Assembly (NCBI GenBank): GCA_016882265.1
Contig: VGVB01000002.1
Coordinates: forward strand, 62,001 to 126,000
Direction of reading: 5' to 3'
Length of the DNA: 64,000 bases
Source: Gammaproteobacteria bacterium
Lineage (GTDB): Bacteria; Pseudomonadota; Gammaproteobacteria; Steroidobacterales; Steroidobacteraceae
Shown: in pieces, positions 50,445 through 59,106 of the stretch
Numbering within the stretch: the first letter of the stretch is position 1
Layout of the letters: each line of letters starts with the position of its first letter
Translations under genes and position numbers: made by a program
Notes under the pieces: generated by a model
Told to the model about the DNA's origin: nothing
What the model saw: only the letters and a program-made list of their open reading frames with translations
The model's database searches: none

Positions 50445-50840
50445 CTATACGACTGCGGTGGCCTCGATTTCGACTTTGGTGCCGGAGGCCACGAGCGCGG
50501 CCACCTGGACCACGGTCATCGCCGGGAAATGCCGGCCGATGGTCTCCCGATAGGCGGCACCGATGGCCGGCAGCACGGCCAGGTATTCATCGCGGCTGGT
50601 GATGTACCAGTTCAGGCGCACGATCTGTTCCGGCCGGCCGCCAGCCTCGGCCAGTACGCGCACGACGTTGGCGAGCGCCTGGCGCACCTGCGCCGCCAGC
50701 CCGTCACCGGCCAGGCGACCGCTGTCGTCCCAGCCGACCTGCCCGGCAATGAACACCTGGCGACCCTCGGCGGCGATCCCGTGCGCGTAACCGCCAGGCC
50801 GCGGCCAGCCCGCCGGCTGCAGAACCTGATGCTTATTCAC
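50445..50840 (-). CDS. RidA/YjgF family protein
   Basis: GYAHGIAAEGRQVFIAGQVGWD; QVRQALANVVRVLAEAGGRPEQIVRLNWYI. Confidence 0.85.
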   Translation of the reverse strand: MNKHQVLQPAGWPRPGGYAHGIAAEGRQVFIAGQVGWDDSGRLAGDGLAAQVRQALANVVRVLAEAGGRPEQIVRLNWYITSRDEYLAVLPAIGAAYRETIGRHFPAMTVVQVAALVASGTKVEIEATAVV

Positions 50841-51357
50841 GACTCGCCTCCTCCAGCAACCGGACCCGTTCCTTCAGGCGCAGCAGCAGCGCACCGAGCG
50901 CACGGCGCTCGCGCGCGTCGAGCGCGGCAAAATCGGCGACGATCCAGCGCTCGTGCGCCACCGCCATCGCGGCGAAGGCGCGGCGGCCCGTGGCGGTCAG
51001 CCGCACGCGCCAGGCGCGGCGGTCGCCGGGATCCGCGGCGCGCGTGACCAGGCCCTCGCGCTCGAGCAGATCGGTGATCCCGGTGACGTTGCCGCCGGTG
51101 ACCATCATGCGCCGCGACAGCTCGCTCATCTTCAGGCCCTGCGGATGCCGCTCGAGCTGCGCCATCAGGTCGAAGCGCGGCAACGTCGTCGCGAACTGTT
51201 CCTGCAGCCGGCGCCGTACGCTGTCCTCGACCAGGCGCGTGGTCGCGAATAGCCGCAGCCACAGTCGCAGCGCCTCGTGGTGATCGCGCCCGGCGCGGGT
51301 CTCGGCATCGGTCGCCGCAGCGCCCGCCACCCGAGCTGCCCCGGTTCCTGCCGCCAT
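50833..51357 (-). CDS. MarR-family transcriptional regulator
   Basis: FDLMAQLERHPQGLKMSELSRRMMVTGGNVTGITDLLEREGLVTRAADPGDRRAWRVRLTATGR. Confidence 0.9.
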   Translation of the reverse strand: MAAGTGAARVAGAAATDAETRAGRDHHEALRLWLRLFATTRLVEDSVRRRLQEQFATTLPRFDLMAQLERHPQGLKMSELSRRMMVTGGNVTGITDLLEREGLVTRAADPGDRRAWRVRLTATGRRAFAAMAVAHERWIVADFAALDARERRALGALLLRLKERVRLLEEASRE

Positions 51358-51359
51358 CG

Positions 51360-53645
51360 TCACACCGGCTCGGGCGGCTGTGCGGCGCGCTCGAGGTTGC
51401 GCTCGAGCTGCTGGCGCGCGGATTCGTACGGCGGCGGCCACCACTGGCCGGCGTAGTGCTGAGCCGCGGCGGCGCGCAGCGTCCAGGCCGGGTCGGCCAG
51501 GTGCGGGCGCGCGATCGCGCACAGGTCGGCGCGCCCGGCGGCGATGATCGTGTTGACGTGGTCGGGCTCGTAGATGTTGCCGACCGCGATCGTCGGGATG
51601 GCGGTATGGCCACGCACGAGGTCGGCGAACGGCGTCTGCCACATGCGCCCGTAGACCGGCTGCTGCCACGGCACTGTCTGCCCGGTGGATACGTCGAGAA
51701 TGTCGGCGCCGGCCGCGTGCAGCGCCCGCGCGATGGTCAGCAGCTCGGCGGGCGTGAGCCCGCCGTCGGCCCAGTCGCAGGCCGATACGCGTACCGACAA
51801 CGGCCGCTCCTGCGGCCAGGCCGCACGCACGGCGGCCAGCACCTCGAGCGGGAAGCGCAGCCGGCCGTGCACGTCGCCGCCATATTCGTCGCGGCGGCGA
51901 TTGGTCAGCGGCGACAGGAAGCTGGCCAGCAGGTAGCCGTGCGCCATGTGCAGCTCGAGCAGGTCGAAGCCGGCCGCGGCGGCGAGACGGGTCGAATGCA
52001 CGAACTGCGCCAGCACGGCATCCAGGTCGGCGCGATCCATCGCCCGCGGCGCGGCGCTGATGCCGTCGAGCCATGGCAGTGGCGACGGCGCCAGGGTCGG
52101 CCAGTTGCCGGCCGGCAGCGGGTGATCCGCCTGTTCCCAGCCGCGCTGGGTCGAGCCCTTGCGCCCGGCGTGGCCGAGCTGCACGCAGATCTTCGCCGGG
52201 CTCGCCCCGTGCACGAAGTCCACGATCCGCCGCCAGGCGTCGCGCTGCGTCTCGTTCCACAGCCCGGTGCAGCCGGGCGTGATGCGGCCCTCCGGCGCGA
52301 CGCAGGTCATCTCCGTGACTACGAGCCCGGCGCCGCCGGTCGCCCGCGCGCCGAGGTGCACGAGGTGCCAGTCACCCGGCACGCCGCCGTTGGCCCTGTA
52401 CTGCGCCATCGGCGACACGACCACACGGTTCTCGAGCCGCAGCCCGCGCAGCGTGAACGGCAGGAACATCGGCGGCCGCGCATCGGCCACCCCAACCTGC
52501 TCCGCCAGCCGCCGCTCGACCCCGGCGACGAAGCCGGCGTCACGCAGGCGCAGGTTGTCATGGCCGATGCGCTGGCTGCCGGTCAGCAGGCTGTAGGTGA
52601 ACTGCCACGGTTCCAGCCGCACGTAACGCGCGACGTCCTCGAACCAGCGCATCCGGTTGCGCGCGGCGCTCTGCAGGCGCAGCGCCTCGACCGAGCGTTC
52701 ATCCTGATAGGCGGCGAGCGCCGCGGGCACGTCGCGCGCGCGCGCGGTGTGCCGCACCAGCGCGATCGCGTCCTCCATCGCCAGCTTGGTGCCGGAGCCG
52801 ATCGAGAAGTGCGCGGTGTGGGCCGCGTCGCCGATCAGCACCAGCCGGCCGTGGTGCCAGCGCCGGCACAGCACGCGCTGGAAATTCAGCCAGGCCGAGC
52901 CGCGCAGGTGACCGGGCTTGACCAGCAGCGGCGCGCCGTCCAGGTAGGGCGCGAACAGGCGCGCGCAGAAGGCCAGCGAGCCAGCCTGGTCCATCCGCTC
53001 GAGACCATGCGCGCGCCAGGTCTCCTCGCGTGTCTCGACGATGACCGTCGACAGCTCCGGGCTGAACTGGTACGCGTGTATCTGAAACCAGCCATGCTCG
53101 GTCTGCTCGAAGGCGAAGGTGAAGGCGCGGAACGGGCGCCGCGTACCCAGCCAGATGTAGCGGCACTCGCGCGGTTCGACGTCGGGCTCGAACACCGCGG
53201 CGTGCCGGGTCCGGCTATGGCTGTTGATGCCGTCGGCCGCGACGATCAGGTCCGCGTCAGCGAACTCGGGATCGGTGTCGGCGACCGTGCGCTCGTAGTG
53301 GACCTCCACGCCGAGCGCTGCGGCCCGTTCGCGCAGAATGTCGAGCAGCCGCTGGCGGCCGATGCCGCAGAAGCCGTGGCCGCCGGTCGTGATCCGGGTG
53401 CCGCGGTAGTGAACGTCGATGTCGTCCCAGTGGTGGAAGCTGCCGGTGATCGCCCGGTGCGACGGCGCATCGGCGGCGCGGAAGCCCTGCATCGTGCCGT
53501 CCGAGAACACCACGCCCCAGCCGAAGGTGTCGTCCGGGCGGTTGCGCTCATACACCTCGACGCGGGCCCGCGGCCGCGCCCGGCGGAACAGCAGTGCCGC
53601 GTACAGCCCAGCCGGCCCGCCACCCAGACAGACGATCCGTCGCAT
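51360..53645 (-). CDS. FAD monooxygenase - old yellow enzyme fusion (2-aminobenzoyl-CoA monooxygenase/reductase or salicylyl-CoA 5-hydroxylase type)
   Basis: N-terminal [41 protein letters not shown]-terminal [55 protein letters not shown]. Confidence 0.88.
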   Translation of the reverse strand: MRRIVCLGGGPAGLYAALLFRRARPRARVEVYERNRPDDTFGWGVVFSDGTMQGFRAADAPSHRAITGSFHHWDDIDVHYRGTRITTGGHGFCGIGRQRLLDILRERAAALGVEVHYERTVADTDPEFADADLIVAADGINSHSRTRHAAVFEPDVEPRECRYIWLGTRRPFRAFTFAFEQTEHGWFQIHAYQFSPELSTVIVETREETWRAHGLERMDQAGSLAFCARLFAPYLDGAPLLVKPGHLRGSAWLNFQRVLCRRWHHGRLVLIGDAAHTAHFSIGSGTKLAMEDAIALVRHTARARDVPAALAAYQDERSVEALRLQSAARNRMRWFEDVARYVRLEPWQFTYSLLTGSQRIGHDNLRLRDAGFVAGVERRLAEQVGVADARPPMFLPFTLRGLRLENRVVVSPMAQYRANGGVPGDWHLVHLGARATGGAGLVVTEMTCVAPEGRITPGCTGLWNETQRDAWRRIVDFVHGASPAKICVQLGHAGRKGSTQRGWEQADHPLPAGNWPTLAPSPLPWLDGISAAPRAMDRADLDAVLAQFVHSTRLAAAAGFDLLELHMAHGYLLASFLSPLTNRRRDEYGGDVHGRLRFPLEVLAAVRAAWPQERPLSVRVSACDWADGGLTPAELLTIARALHAAGADILDVSTGQTVPWQQPVYGRMWQTPFADLVRGHTAIPTIAVGNIYEPDHVNTIIAAGRADLCAIARPHLADPAWTLRAAAAQHYAGQWWPPPYESARQQLERNLERAAQPPEPV

Positions 53646-53651
53646 CGCAGC

Positions 53652-53680
53652 ATTAGAACCTTCAATATTTTAGATGTCAA
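53652..53680 (-). promoter_or_regulatory. Putative sigma-70 promoter for the monooxygenase operon
   Basis: Minus strand TTGACA - 17 bp - TCTAAT; the -10 ends 7 nt before the ATG at 53645. Confidence 0.55.
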
Positions 53681-53705
53681 GCATCAGCGCGGGTGCATCA
53701 GCGCG

Positions 53706-53788
53706 GGTGCCGGTGTTACGGTTGCGGTAACTCCGGCAGTGCGCCGGTCCGGGGTTCACGGAGTTACCGCAACCGTAACACCGGCACC
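53706..53788. repeat. Palindromic repeat family A, copy 3 (long loop)
   Basis: 30-bp perfect arms GGTGCCGGTGTTACGGTTGCGGTAACTCCG / CGGAGTTACCGCAACCGTAACACCGGCACC around a 23-bp loop. Confidence 0.92.
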
Positions 53789-53789
53789 G

Positions 53790-55313
53790 CTACCAGGTGT
53801 AGCGCACGCGGTAGGTGACGACCGCCTCGCCGTCGGCCGGGACCTGCAGCGGGAACTCGATGCGGCGCGCGTCCTGCTGCGCGAACGGCTGCGAGCGCTC
53901 GATGACCTGCCAGCGGCTCCAGCGGTACAGCTCCTCGCGCACCACCACCGCGACCGCCTGCTCCTTGTGGTTGCGCACGCGGATCTCGAAGGCCTCCTCC
54001 ATGACCCGGCCACGCGTGTTGAGCTGGAAATCCGTCTGGCGCCGCTCGCCGACCACGTCGAAGGCGGTGCCGAGCCGCACGCGCACGTCCTCGTCCTTCG
54101 GCGTGTGCTCGAGCGCGTCCTCGCCGATGAACTCGAGGCTGCCGTCGGCACGGTCGAGCTGCGCGACGCGCACCCGCCCGGCCGGCAGCGGCAGGCCGAG
54201 GCCGGAAGCGCGGTCGTTGCGGAAGCTCAGCCAGACTTCGACCCGGGTGTTCGCGGCCGGCGCATAGTCCCGCTCGAGCAGCGGCTCCCCGCCTTGACCG
54301 TAGCCGGCGGCGCCGGCATACACCAGGCGCTTGCGCGCCGGCACGCGCGGCGTCGCCTCGAACAGTTCGATCTGCTTGGTGGAATTGTTCGGCAGCGTGG
54401 CCGGCCGCCCGAGCGTATACAGGTGATATTCGAAGAAGGCCTGTTCCGTGAAGCCGTCGGCCGCGGCCATGGTCACGACTTCGAGCGTCTTGCGCCGCAT
54501 CGGCAGCGGCATCTCCGGCTGGATCCGGTTGACGTCGCCGGCGACCAGTTTCAGGCGCGCGTTGTCATAGCCGGTGCCGGACTGGTTCAGCAGGCTGACC
54601 CAGGCGCCGAGGTCGACGAAGCCGCTGTTCGCGTCGGCCCCTTCGCTGAACACCAGGTTGTAATCGGCCCACCAGGTGATGCCGCCGGTCTGGTAGGTCA
54701 CCCGGCTGCGGTGCGTGCCGGCCTTCGCGGCCTGCACCTCCCAGGCGAGCGTCGGGCGCGTAATCAGTCCGCCCGGCAGTTCGCCGAAGCGCAGCCCGGA
54801 CCACTGGTTCAGCGCGTGCACCTGACCATCCGCGCCGCGCAGAACCAGGCCGTCGTGCGCCGACAGCAGCGTGCCGCGCAGCTCGGTGGTGCGCTCGCCG
54901 TCGGCGCGCTCGACCAGGATGGCCTGATCGACGTAGCGCGACAGCAGCTTCTGCATGCCGACCAGATCGAACTGGAAGTCCTGTTCGAGCACGCGCGTGC
55001 CGGCCGGGTCGGTCAACGAGCGGAACTGCACCGTGGTCGGGTCGATCAGCGCCGCCACGTCGCTGAACTGCTGGCGGCTGCGCCCGCGCGGCAGCTCGAG
55101 GTCACGGTCCATGCGCACCAGCGCGAAGCCCGGCAGCGCACTCGCCGCCGGCGTGCCAGTGCCGGGCAGCGGCCGGTACCATTCGGCAGGTATGCCGCCT
55201 GGCCGGGCGGAACTGTACACGGTCAGTGCCAGCTGCGGCTCCGCCGCGGCGGCCATGGTGCCGCTGGCGACCCCGCCGAGCAGCAGGGCGTGACACAGAA
55301 GTCGGTGGTTCAT
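53790..55313 (-). CDS. DUF4139 domain-containing protein
   Basis: Signal peptide; GRSRQQFSDVAALIDPTTVQFRSL; ITWWADYNLVF; RVEVWLSFRNDRASGLGLPLPAGRVRV. Confidence 0.75.
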   Translation of the reverse strand: MNHRLLCHALLLGGVASGTMAAAAEPQLALTVYSSARPGGIPAEWYRPLPGTGTPAASALPGFALVRMDRDLELPRGRSRQQFSDVAALIDPTTVQFRSLTDPAGTRVLEQDFQFDLVGMQKLLSRYVDQAILVERADGERTTELRGTLLSAHDGLVLRGADGQVHALNQWSGLRFGELPGGLITRPTLAWEVQAAKAGTHRSRVTYQTGGITWWADYNLVFSEGADANSGFVDLGAWVSLLNQSGTGYDNARLKLVAGDVNRIQPEMPLPMRRKTLEVVTMAAADGFTEQAFFEYHLYTLGRPATLPNNSTKQIELFEATPRVPARKRLVYAGAAGYGQGGEPLLERDYAPAANTRVEVWLSFRNDRASGLGLPLPAGRVRVAQLDRADGSLEFIGEDALEHTPKDEDVRVRLGTAFDVVGERRQTDFQLNTRGRVMEEAFEIRVRNHKEQAVAVVVREELYRWSRWQVIERSQPFAQQDARRIEFPLQVPADGEAVVTYRVRYTW

Positions 55314-55388
55314 GTTCAGGCTCCTCGCCACAATGGCGCACAGATTAAACGCTGCCGCCCCCGGCGACGGTCTCGACCGATGCCGGCT

Positions 55389-56342
55389 TCAGGCCGGCAC
55401 GAGACGCAGGCGCGGCTCGTCACCCCCGATGGTGCTCGCGCGGCAGACCCGGTTGCGGCCGAGCGTCTTGGCCCGGTACAGCGCCGCATCGGCCAGCGCA
55501 ACCAGCGCCTCGAGGTCGTCGCTGGCCCGCCCGCCGAGTGCATGCAGCTCGTCGAGCGCCGCGCTGGCGACATCGAACCAGGCCAGCGCTGCGGCCACGC
55601 CGGCCGGGCGCGCGCCGCTGCCCGCGCCGTAATCCGCCAGCCAGTCGCGCAGCCTGCGCAGCGCCGCGGAATCCAGCACGGCGCGCAGTTGTCCGGCCTG
55701 CGCGGCATCCATTTCTTCGAGACAGATCGCGACTGCCGCATCGAAGACGGCAAGCTGCTGCAGGGCGCGGCGCAGGTCGCGCTCGCCGGATTCGCCGCCA
55801 GCAAGCTGGCCGGCGACGAGCGCGCGAAGCTGGCCCAATTGTTCCTTGGCCCGCAGCAGTGCCAGGTGAGCCAGCAGCGGACCCCGCAGCTCCACGATCT
55901 CGATGCTGCGGGCACCAACGGCGAAGCGCCGCAGCAGCGTATCGATCCCCGCTGTGTAGAGCACATGGGTCTGCACGCCGTCCGTCGCGTCGATCCCGAT
56001 GCGGTGGCGCTGCGCCGCTACTGCGGACAGGTCGCCCTCCCGCAGCACGCCCGAAATCCGCGCCCGTGCGGCGAGCGCGTCGGTACGGTCCTGTTGCCGC
56101 TGCAGTTCGTCCATCGGGAGACCGCTGGCGAGGCGGATTGCCGTCAGACCTCGCTCGCGCTGCAGTTCATGAACCAGATCAGCGAGGGCGGCCTGCATGC
56201 GCACATCGACAGCTACCGCCTGCGCGGTCCGCAACGGCCCGAGCTCCGCGCGCAGCAGCAACGCGAGCCCGATGGCCAGCCCGGACAGGGCGACCAGTCC
56301 GATCAGCCGCACATGCGACTTCAGGCGCACGGGCGCCAGCAT
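55389..56342 (-). pseudogene. Sensor diguanylate cyclase remnant: NIT-like sensor with only the GGDEF C-terminal tail
   Basis: N-terminal TM then NIT-like VHELQRERGLTAIRLASG; C-terminus EALVALADAALYRAKTLGRNRV is the GGDEF tail, but the GG(D/E)EF core is absent. Confidence 0.6.
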
Positions 56343-56460
56343 ACACGCGGATCTGCGGACCCGGCAGGTCTCCGCTTGCAGACTCATACCATGCTGGAGA
56401 AGACCCCGGGCTGGCGCCGCGGGCGCCGCTGCGGCACAATGCGCGGCCAGGAGGGAATGC

Positions 56461-57186
56461 ATGGCGGCGTGGCTGGTCCGGCTCGGCGACTTCTCGTTCC
56501 GCTACCGCGGCTACCTGCTGCCGATCGCGGTGCTCCTGTATCTGCTGCCGAGCCCGCCGCTGACCGGCGATCCGGCGCTGGCGGGTGCGATCGGCCTGCT
56601 GGTCGCCGGATTCGGGCAGGCGGTCCGGATCACGACCGTCGGACTCGCCTACATCATCCGCGGCGGCAAGGACCACCGCGTGCATGCCGAGGACCTGGTC
56701 ACCGGCGGGCTGTACAGCCACTGCCGCAACCCGATGTACTTCGGCAATTTCTTCCTGCTGCTCGGACTCGCGGCGGCCGCGAACTCGTGGCTGTTCGCGC
56801 TGGCCGGCATTCCACTCGGCCTCGGCATGCACCGCGCGATCGTCGCCGCCGAGGAGCACTTCCTGCGCGACAAGTTCGGCGCCGGATACGACGCCTGGTG
56901 CGCGCGGGTCCCGCGCTGGATCCCGCGTCTCGCGGGCCTGGCCACGACGATCCGCGGCATGCAGTTCGACTGGCGCCGCGTGATCCTCAAGGAATATGCG
57001 ACGTCCTTCGACTGGCTGTCGGCGACCGCGCTGGTCGTGCTGATCAACCTGTGGCGCGCGGAACTGCTCACCGGCCATCGCTGGCTGGTCGCGGCCGCCG
57101 GAGCCCTGATCGCTGTCCGCCTGGCGCTGTCAGTCCGTTCGCGGCAGATGCAGCAACAGGCGCCAACGCCATCCACGGGAACCTGA
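56461..57186 (+). CDS. Isoprenylcysteine carboxyl methyltransferase-like membrane protein
   Basis: LVTGGLYSHCRNPMYFGNFFLLLG; AAEEHFLRDKFGAGYDAW. Confidence 0.78.
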   Translation: MAAWLVRLGDFSFRYRGYLLPIAVLLYLLPSPPLTGDPALAGAIGLLVAGFGQAVRITTVGLAYIIRGGKDHRVHAEDLVTGGLYSHCRNPMYFGNFFLLLGLAAAANSWLFALAGIPLGLGMHRAIVAAEEHFLRDKFGAGYDAWCARVPRWIPRLAGLATTIRGMQFDWRRVILKEYATSFDWLSATALVVLINLWRAELLTGHRWLVAAAGALIAVRLALSVRSRQMQQQAPTPSTGT

Positions 57187-57271
57187 GCCGCTCCCGTCCG
57201 ACCGGAACCGATCCCTGTCGCCGCGGTCGAACGCGCCGGCAAATGGCCGCAGACAGATCGAGGGGACGATC

Positions 57272-57988
57272 ATGTGGACGCGCTTGGGTGACTTCCTGTT
57301 TCGATGGCGCAACGCTGTGTTTCCGGCAATCATCGCCGTATTGTGCCTCCTGTTTCCGCCGCAGCACGTGCGCACCACGCTCGACGTCGTCGTGCTGTAC
57401 ACCGGACTTGCGCTGGCCGGCCTCGGCCAGGCACTGCGCATCGTCACGGTCGGCTGGGACTACATCGAGCGTGGCGGCATTCAGGGCCGGGTCGCGGCCT
57501 CACGCCTCGTGACCCACGGCATGTTCGGCCGCAGCCGGAATCCGATGTACGTCGGCAATCTGCTGGTGGCCAGCGGCTTCCTGGTGGCGCTCGGCCATAC
57601 GGTGACGGCGGCCGTGGCGATCCCCTTTTTCCTGCTGGCCTACCGGGCCATCGTTGCGACCGAAGAACAGTTCCTCGCCGGCAGGTCCGGCGCCGACTAC
57701 GCCGCCTACTGCGCCGGTACGCCGCGCTGGTGGCCCCGCCTGCGCGGCCTGCGGGCCGAACTGCGCGCCCGACCCCTCAACCTGACGGCCATCCTTGTGC
57801 GAGAATACGGCACTCTGAGCGCAACGCTGGTGACGGCGATGGGACTGGTGGCCTGGCGGCTGCAGGAACACGACCTGCGTCATCACCTGGCGGACGTGCT
57901 GGACTCGGTGCTGCTCGGCGCGATCGCCGGCTTCTACCTGACGATACGCACGCTGAAGAAGAAGCGGATCGTCTGGGTGCCCCGGTGA
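57272..57988 (+). CDS. Isoprenylcysteine carboxyl methyltransferase-like membrane protein (tandem paralog)
   Basis: LVTHGMFGRSRNPMYVGNLLVASG; ATEEQFLAGRSGADYAAY. Confidence 0.78.
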   Translation: MWTRLGDFLFRWRNAVFPAIIAVLCLLFPPQHVRTTLDVVVLYTGLALAGLGQALRIVTVGWDYIERGGIQGRVAASRLVTHGMFGRSRNPMYVGNLLVASGFLVALGHTVTAAVAIPFFLLAYRAIVATEEQFLAGRSGADYAAYCAGTPRWWPRLRGLRAELRARPLNLTAILVREYGTLSATLVTAMGLVAWRLQEHDLRHHLADVLDSVLLGAIAGFYLTIRTLKKKRIVWVPR

Positions 57989-58257
57989 CCTCGCTGGACG
58001 AGGCCCTCGCGCCGCTGCGCCGGCACGTGGACGAGATCGATGCCCGGTTGCTCGGGCTGCTGAACGAGCGGGCCGGGACGGTCGCCGAGATCTTCCGGCT
58101 CAAGGACGCGCACGGCGCGCCGCGCTTTTCCGCCTCGCGCACCGAGGCGATTCTCGCGCGCCTCGATGGGATGAACCCGGGGCCGCTGACCCCGGCCGAG
58201 CTGCACCAGTTGTTCGAGCCGCTGCTGCAGTTCTTTGCCAGCCAGTTCCGCAGGTGA
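57985..58257 (+). CDS. Chorismate mutase (AroQ fold)
   Basis: VTSLDEALAPLRRHVDEIDARLLGLLNERAGTVAEIFRLKDAHG...SRTEAILARL. GTGA overlap with the upstream gene. Confidence 0.8.
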   Translation: MTSLDEALAPLRRHVDEIDARLLGLLNERAGTVAEIFRLKDAHGAPRFSASRTEAILARLDGMNPGPLTPAELHQLFEPLLQFFASQFRR

Positions 58258-58267
58258 GGGAGACGTG

Positions 58268-59002
58268 ATGGCCCGCGACGAGCTGTTCCAGGTCGAAAAG
58301 GGTTCGCAGGACTTCCAGTTCGACACCAGGGTCGCCGGCGTCTTCGACGACATGGTTTCGCGCAGCGTACCGTTCTACCGCGAGCTGCAGCAGATGCTGG
58401 CCGATCTGACCGTGCAGTTCCTGCCGGAGAGCGGCGGCGCTTTCTGCGACATCGGCTGCTCGACCGCAACGACCATCCTCAATGTACTGGCCCACCCGGG
58501 CTGCCCGGCCGATGCGCAGGCCTGGGGCCTCGACAATGCGCCGGCGATGCTGGCGCAGGCCCGGACCAAGCTGACCGGGACCCCGTTCGCGGACCGCGTC
58601 ACGCTGCTCGAGGCCGACTTGAATCGCTCCTTCGAGCTGCCCTCGGTCAACGTCGTGCTGATGAACTGGACGCTGCAGTTCGTGCGCCCGATCCACCGCG
58701 AGACCGTGCTGCGCCTGATCCACGCCGGGCTGCGCCCGGGCGGCGCGCTGCTGCTGGCCGAAAAGGTGCTGGTCGAGGACTCGCTGCTGAACCGCCTGTA
58801 CATCGAGCTGTACTACCGCTTCAAGGTGCGGCAGGGCTATTCGCAGGAGGAGATCCAGCGCAAGCGCGAGGCCCTCGAGAACGTGCTCGTCCCCTACCGC
58901 GTGGACGAAAACGTCGAGCTGCTGAAGCGCTGCGGTTTCACCACCGTCGATACCTGCTTCCGCTGGCTGAACTGGGCCGCTTTCGTCGCCATACGGCCGT
59001 AG
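58268..59002 (+). CDS. cmoA: Carboxy-S-adenosyl-L-methionine synthase
   Basis: FDTRVAGVFDDMVSRSVPFYRELQQMLADLTVQFL; DIGCSTATTILNV; EVLEN-type REALENVLVPYRVDENVELLKRCGFTTVDTCFRWLNWAAFVAIRP. Confidence 0.92.
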   Translation: MARDELFQVEKGSQDFQFDTRVAGVFDDMVSRSVPFYRELQQMLADLTVQFLPESGGAFCDIGCSTATTILNVLAHPGCPADAQAWGLDNAPAMLAQARTKLTGTPFADRVTLLEADLNRSFELPSVNVVLMNWTLQFVRPIHRETVLRLIHAGLRPGGALLLAEKVLVEDSLLNRLYIELYYRFKVRQGYSQEEIQRKREALENVLVPYRVDENVELLKRCGFTTVDTCFRWLNWAAFVAIRP

Positions 59003-59106
59003 GCCCGGACCCCGGGGTCGCCCCGCGGGCCGGGGCTGGCGCCACCCTGGGGCGGCCCGCTTCCGCCGGCCGGCGAAACCGGGTAGGCTTTCCGCCGGGG
59101 GACGAC

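Noticed and set aside
51456-57512. 2018-codon open frame on the + strand across five minus-strand genes and two + strand genes
   Set aside because: Antisense/out-of-frame artefact of very high GC3: the overlapped genes (monooxygenase-OYE fusion, DUF4139, NIT sensor) have clear family motifs, while this translation is low-complexity R/A/G/H/Q-rich.
59003-59106. Very GC-rich dyad symmetries after cmoA as a structured ncRNA
   Set aside because: Composition alone explains the dyads; no conserved motif recognised and no T-run.
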